Shown here piece by piece: positions 59,067-64,000 of a DNA stretch of 64,000 nt. A program made the translations under genes and the position numbers. The notes below the pieces were generated by a model that worked only from the letters and a program-made list of their open reading frames with translations, made no database searches and was not told the DNA's origin. Within the stretch, counting starts at the first letter, position 1. Each line of letters starts with the position of its first letter. Source of the stretch: Circinella minor (lineage: Eukaryota > Mucoromycota > Mucoromycetes > Mucorales > Lichtheimiaceae); assembly GCA_016758965.1 (NCBI GenBank), contig JAEPRB010000034.1:1-64000 (forward strand). Reading direction: 5' to 3'.

Positions 59067-59451
59067 TACAGTGGCTTTACTCCCAAAGTTCGTAAACTTA
59101 CAAATGAAATTTGTTTTGTTCTCCGTCCAATGTTCGCTTTTGTAGTAGCTCAATTTTGGCGTTGCAATTTTCAAAGTTCGTTTTGTATCAAGCTAGTTTT
59201 TGTTTTTTGATTTTCCAGCCACACGAGAAACCACATAATGTTGCTCTTTTGAATAAACAGTTATCAAAATATAAAAAATATCTTGAATTAAATTTTGGTG
59301 ATAACAAAAAAAAAAATGGAAATCAACTTCATACATACACGAACTTTGGAAATTATAGCAAACCGAAAATTGACAATAGCGAACATTGGACGGAGAACAA
59401 AACGAATTTCATTTGTAGGCTTACGAACTTTCGGAAGTAGAGGCAACTGTA
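59067..59451. mobile_element. 385-bp MITE with about 70-bp terminal inverted repeats
   Basis: The left arm begins TACAGTGGCTTTACTCCCAA and continues through GTTCTCCGTCCAATGTTCGC. The right arm, reverse-complemented, begins TACAGTTGCCTCTACTTCCG and continues through the same GTTCTCCGTCCAATGTTCGC. The arms are about 85-90% identical and end in TA, as in Tc1/mariner-pogo families. A solo right end of the same family lies at 28002-28076. Confidence 0.85.
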
Positions 59452-60548
59452 ACACTAAATCTTTTTTTACGTTGCACCAGAAGAAGAAAAGACAAATATT
59501 ATTACCCATAAGAAGATATAAAGAAATAACCTGTTACTATAAGCCTTATAGGATAGAAAGCATTTATAACATTCACTCACACAACACAGCATTCCATTCA
59601 CATAGTAATAACTGACTTCATATCATATACGTTTATTATCTAAAAGTACGGATTTATATTAACAATTACAAAATAATATATTTATCAACTAGCTTATTTA
59701 ACATATGTCTATCTTTTTTGTAAATACGTAGAAGATGTATAAAATCGCTTAAATTCTATTTTTTTTTTATCGAAAAAAAAAAAAAGTTTGTACCACATTT
59801 ACATTGAGTAACGACACCAAACTACTTATGACACATATTATTTAAACAATAACTTACTATGTTTTCTGTCTCTAAGTACTTGTTTTATTATTGTTCGGAT
59901 TAATAAAGCGCTCACAACAAAAAAATGCTACATATTATTTTCAGACTACTTTATTTTTGTACAACAAAAAGACTACCACCTTTGTAATGATAAATTCTCT
60001 CAGGCCCCCCATGCACGCGACATCACCCCCCCCCACATATACACACTCCCATAAGATGAAAAGTGCGAGACAAAATTGATAATCTTGTTGGGGTTTGCTT
60101 AGCATTTCTGAAAAGAAAAAGACTACAGTTTTGAGGAATATCAAAAGCTTTTTTTTTCCCGATTCTTTTTATTTCATCTTCGCGTGCTATTCAACATGTA
60201 ATCACGGAATGACAAAAGTGTGGGGGGGTTTAAGAAAAAAGATCTGATGGATGCCATGCTTTTTTTTTTTTTTTTTTGATTTCTCTGTTAAGGTTGCACA
60301 GTATATAGTCTTAATAAGAAACTCACATACAACATAGATTTTTTTTAATGACGACGATCTTATCATACGTCTCAGCCCTGTTTTTTCATCTTTATTCTTT
60401 CTTTTCTTTCTCTTTTTTTTTTCTTACGTATTCCTTTTTCTTATTTTATCTTTTTGTCTTTTGTCTCTATACGTAAAACAAAAGTTGTTCCTTTTTTTTA
60501 AAAAAAAAAAAATCAATCAACTAAGCAACCAACCAACCAACAATAAAT

Positions 60549-62724
60549 ATGTATTCACCACCACCTTATTGGTCATATTCTGCCGGTCCATCAAGAAACA
60601 GTATAGATAATTCATATACATTCAACAATAAATCTCGTGCCCGCAGTACTGGTCGACTCAATAGTACATCCAGTAGTAATAGTGGCAGTACAACCAATAG
60701 TTATAATAGCAATATCAATTTTATCAATAATATACCTACATCACCCATTCTTAGTGAATCTTTTTGTTCATCCACAACAGATGGTATTAACAGTACAACA
60801 CTATGTCAAGAACTTTCAGAAGATCAATTTGACATTATTGATAGTTTGGATTATGAAGATGTAGACGATATAGGGCTGATTGGTAAAGTACAAGAAAAAA
60901 AAAGCCATAATAATACTACTTTTTTTTTTCTTCTTTTAACAAACAGACAATTACTTTAGATCGAGAATTATCACATCGAAATCGTGAATCCCTTGTCCAA
61001 CAACTATACAATGCAGAGCAGGATTATCTAGAATACTTAAATCGACTTATCATATTATTTATGGAACCTCTACGAAAAGATGCTCAACAACCTTCATCAA
61101 ATTTTATTGGGATAAAAAAAGTTACTTGCACTGAACATGAGATCCAACGTCTTTTTGGTAATATTGAAGAAATATATGATACACAGCGTGAAATTCTTCA
61201 GTCGCTTGAATTAAGGTAACGTACCTTAAATGTATAGTTAATTTTGAATTTTCCCACACATAACAATCATTTTTTTGTGTAATATAACTAATACCTCAGG
61301 TTACTGCCTTTCTTTTTTTTTTTTCATTTTTTTATATGCTAGGTTACGTATCTGGGGACCAACACAGATTATATCTGATATTTTTCAAGGATGGGTAAAT
61401 GTCCGCTTAGAACCTTTCCTTTTTCTACTTATTTTCTTAAAAAAGAAAAAAAAATCTAATGTATCCTATCCATCTGCTTAAATTACTTATTTGTGAGAGA
61501 ATTGTATAACTCATGACTTATTTCTCTATTAATAATAATTTTTTTTTTAGTTTAAAATGTTATTTGATATATATACCCCATACTTAAATAATTACGATAA
61601 CGCTGTAACAACCTACGAAAGATTACGGAATTATCAACTTTTTCGAAAATTCACAGACGTAAGAAATATTTAATAATTGAATTGCGCCGAATTTCTTTTG
61701 TATACAATTTATTAACATAATGGATATGTCAACTTTTTAGACACTTCATAAAGAGCCATCATTAAAAGGCGCTACCTTATATTCTTTATTACAGCTACCT
61801 GTACGATCTATTTATCGACTTTCACAACGTATTGGTGAATTATCAGACTCTACACCACCATTACATCCAGATTATGTTGGTCTTAAAATGTGTAAGCAAC
61901 GTGTGCTTCGACTTGTAGAAGAAATCAAATCAAAGTAGGTAAACTGTTGCATAGAAACGATTGTCATCAGAGAGCAAAATGTTGTCAATTCTTTTATTGT
62001 TCTTATTTATTTATCAGATATTATATTAATTATTAAATAAAAATCTATAGAGTAGATGATGCTGAAAACGTGGATCGAGTACTTGACCTACATCGGCGCA
62101 TTTCAGGAATACCTCTTACAATCAGAAAAGGACGACGATTAATTCTTGAAACCGAATTATCAAGGACCTATTCCAAAATAAGCGAGACGCGAGTCTATTT
62201 CTTATTCTCGGATTTTATTATATTTGTACGACCCCGCCGACAACAACAAAATGAAACAGAAAATGTTCAATTCCAATACAGAGGTCATCTCAATTTAGAA
62301 CAAGCGCAAATAAAATTGATGGCACCACAAGAAGTCAGTGGAAAAGAAAATTGTGTTGGTATTACACCTTATTTTCATGGCGTAGAGTTAGTGGATACCG
62401 TTGCTATGATGCAAAATCCTCCTATAACTCATGTTATGCAATTAAATAGTGCCCAAGAACAAGAAGAATGGTTGGAAAACTTGACTATAGTTGTTAATAA
62501 GTTGAATTCACTGGCGAGTAAAAGACAAAATGTACACAGCGTCTCCAATAATAGCAACAGAAGAAGCAATAGCAGTAGGTATTTCAATCGTTCATTATCA
62601 TCTCTCCTTTCTTTCAGTTTCTTTTTACGTATATTGGATCATCATTTACCTAATATACTTTTATAATAGAAGGCGAAAAGAAGCCAATACCATTCAATGG
62701 GCGCTCTTACCTAATGCCTATTGA
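60549..62724 (+). CDS. Dbl-family RhoGEF (DH-PH)
   Basis: DH-PH proteins activate Rho/Cdc42 GTPases to direct polarised growth and actin. Exons 60549-60887, 60947-61215, 61343-61394, 61551-61658, 61741-61934, 62051-62578 and 62670-62724 join in frame to 514 residues. Residues 1-113 are S/N/T-rich and end in an acidic DYEDVDDIG patch. The DH domain (about 120-345) shows HRNRESLVQQLYNAEQDY, YTPYLNNYDNAVTTYERL, and the conserved helix LLQLPVRSIYRL corresponding to the family's L-x-x-P-x-Q-R-I-x-R-Y. The PH domain (about 341-485) contains YFLFSDFIIFVRPR and ends with EEWLENLTIVVNKL. The first donor (GTACAA at 60888) is weak. It is the phase-0 choice just upstream of the 60946 acceptor; GTAGAC at 60861 is an alternative. 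The protein is short for a fungal GEF and has no CNH or DEP domain. Confidence 0.84.
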
Positions 62725-63576
62725 CCACTGAATACTATATCATTTAATATGCATACTAGTTTATCTACTACGTACGTATACAAAAAATCAAACATATATG
62801 TATTATTTTCCCTTCCCCACCCAGTCATTTACTCTCTTTCTCACTATGTATAAAGAATTGATATATTTTATCTATATATCATACTACTACTAACACTACT
62901 ATACGCATACATATGGAACTTTACCCTCTTTCATGCATAAACGGTGTAATTTTGTAACGATGTCAATCATAATGTTCATAATAATAATACCCCCCTCTCA
63001 TTTCCTTTGTCTTCATCTTAATAGGACAAAAACAAAAATAAAAATAAAAAGAAATAAATTTAATAATATATACATTAAAAATAATATACATTTTGCAAAC
63101 GAAAAAAGAAAATCAAATTATGCTCTAAACAAGAGAAAAACAAGAAAGTTTGAAAACATGATTTGTAAATATGTTGCTATGATGGAATATAATATGAGTG
63201 AGTGAGCTAGCGGGTGAGTATATTTTGAGTGAGATAAATGGATGAGTGCAAATATGTATATAAAAATAATGTTTGTATTTGTGTCATGGTGAAATAGAAG
63301 AAGGAAGGAAAAAAAAAGAGAATATCTGAAAAGGCTAAAGAAATGAAAGGAAGAAAATAGAAGAAGGAGGGTTTAAAAAACCCACGGGATGAAATACACA
63401 ATGTTGTAAGAAAAAAAAAACAAATAGAAACCTTTGAAAAAGAAGGAGTATATTAACACTATGGTATTGTTGTTAAAAAAGAGAAGTAGAAAATAGGATA
63501 ATGTATGTGTGTGTGTGTGTGAAAATGGAGAATAGACGAGAGAAAAGAGTAAAGAAGTATGATAGAAAATAATAAT
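62725..63576. other. convergent intergenic region between RhoGEF and RHEB
   Basis: AT-rich, with a GT run at about 63506-63521. The frame at 62933-63205 is Lys/Asn/Ile-rich translation of A-rich sequence and is not supported. It probably contains both 3' UTRs. Confidence 0.6.
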
Positions 63577-64000
63577 CTACGAAACAATACAACCACCCTT
63601 TTCTTCCGAAGGTGGATTATTAGCTTTCTCAATTTCAGCAATCAACATATCAAAGATTTTAGCTAAAAAAAAAAAACAAAAGATTATTATTAAGTTAATT
63701 ATGATTTTCATTTGAGTAGAAATGAGTTCTCTTACTTACCAACATTTTCATTATGTTTTGCTGAAGTTTCCACGGTAGGTGAATTCCATTGCTCAGCCAT
63801 TTCTTTTCCTTCTTCTTGCGATACTTGTCTATAAAAATAATAGACCCCACACCATAATTAATTATTAGTCTTCCCATCCATTTTCTTTTCTATTTAATAC
63901 AACTAATATTTTTACCTTTGAATATTTAAATCAGATTTATTTCCAACAATAACGCAAGGTACATTATCTAAGCCAGTGAAATCAAGAATTTTATCACGGA
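63577..64000 (-). CDS. RHB1: RHEB-type Ras GTPase, 3' part only
   Basis: RHEB GTPases activate TORC1 and regulate growth and amino-acid uptake. Minus-strand exons are 63916-64000 (continuing beyond the window), 63740-63828 and 63577-63662, with in-frame joins at phases 2 and 1. The visible part has the G4 motif GNKSD, within DNVPCVIVGNKSDL, and the G5 motif ETSAK. It then reads NENVAKIFDMLIAEIEK and ends in a CIVS CAAX box, predicting farnesylation or related prenylation. The sequence QRQVSQEEGKEMAEQW is RHEB-like rather than Ras- or Rho-like. P-loop and switch regions, including the Arg typical of RHEB, lie outside the window, so the subfamily call is from the C-terminal half only. Confidence 0.86.

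Larger units (their letters stand above)
51232..60548. other. 9.3 kb gene-poor, MITE-rich region
   Basis: No confident gene. Contents, listed separately: a CT microsatellite (51349-51398), a small plausible ORF (51529-51738), and MITE-like elements at 51844-52399, 55526-56226 and 59067-59451, plus a 31-bp tandem duplication (58068-58129). Around 54060-54210 a roughly 100-bp segment seems duplicated in diverged form (CGCAAACTATTGTTA and CGCAAACTTTTGTTA). The right end is pyrimidine-rich leader sequence of the RhoGEF gene. Confidence 0.5.

Overview
This window looks like nuclear DNA of an early-diverging filamentous fungus, most likely Mucoromycota (Mucorales type). It is very AT-rich with long A and T tracts. 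The genes carry many short introns (about 50-250 nt) with GTAAGT-like donors, CTAAC-like branch points and TAG acceptors. The proteins recognised are fungal housekeeping and signalling proteins. Two or more genes resemble, from memory, a poorly characterised family expanded in Mucoromycota. No rRNA, convincing tRNA or CRISPR array was found.

Layout. Cofilin (minus, 1599-2464) begins with an exon consisting only of ATG. A decaying lineage-type gene lies at about 4080-5638. Next comes a plus-strand cluster: an SLM1/SLM2-like PH protein (6895-9968), the nonsense-mediated-decay factor UPF2 with 18 coding exons (10171-15664), and a La-type RNA-binding protein (16190-17584). An NRG1-like C2H2 repressor runs convergently (19072-20036, minus). 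From 20 to 28 kb there is little coding sequence. It contains a 3.8 kb long inverted repeat (24178-27990) around a broken gene that a small Tc1/mariner-like MITE has entered. RAB5 (28180-29678) follows, then an alpha-arrestin (30382-31700, minus).

Between 31.7 and 43.6 kb is a repeat-rich accessory island: a MULE-like MITE with an apparent 9-bp target duplication, an intact 7-exon gene of unknown function (34306-36234), a nested tandem duplication with GGCGCGC cores, a Helitron-type PIF1 helicase relic and another MITE. The island is bracketed by the first arrestin and a diverged, oppositely oriented paralogue (43641-44892) that shares its intron position and its C-terminal LPxY and PPxY motifs.

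The right part holds an NCLX-like cation/calcium exchanger with one GC-AG intron (46357-49595), an unrecognised Q/A/T-rich protein (49961-51231), a 9 kb gene-poor stretch with several MITEs, a DH-PH RhoGEF (60549-62724) and the 3' part of a RHEB GTPase (63577-64000, minus, running off the window).

Functionally, cofilin, RhoGEF and the SLM protein point to actin and plasma-membrane control. RAB5 and the arrestins point to endocytosis and cargo ubiquitination. RHEB and SLM relate to TOR signalling, and UPF2 and La to RNA metabolism. They are neighbours, not an operon-like system. Exon coordinates come from manual splice-frame tracing. Family names come from motif recognition without any database search.
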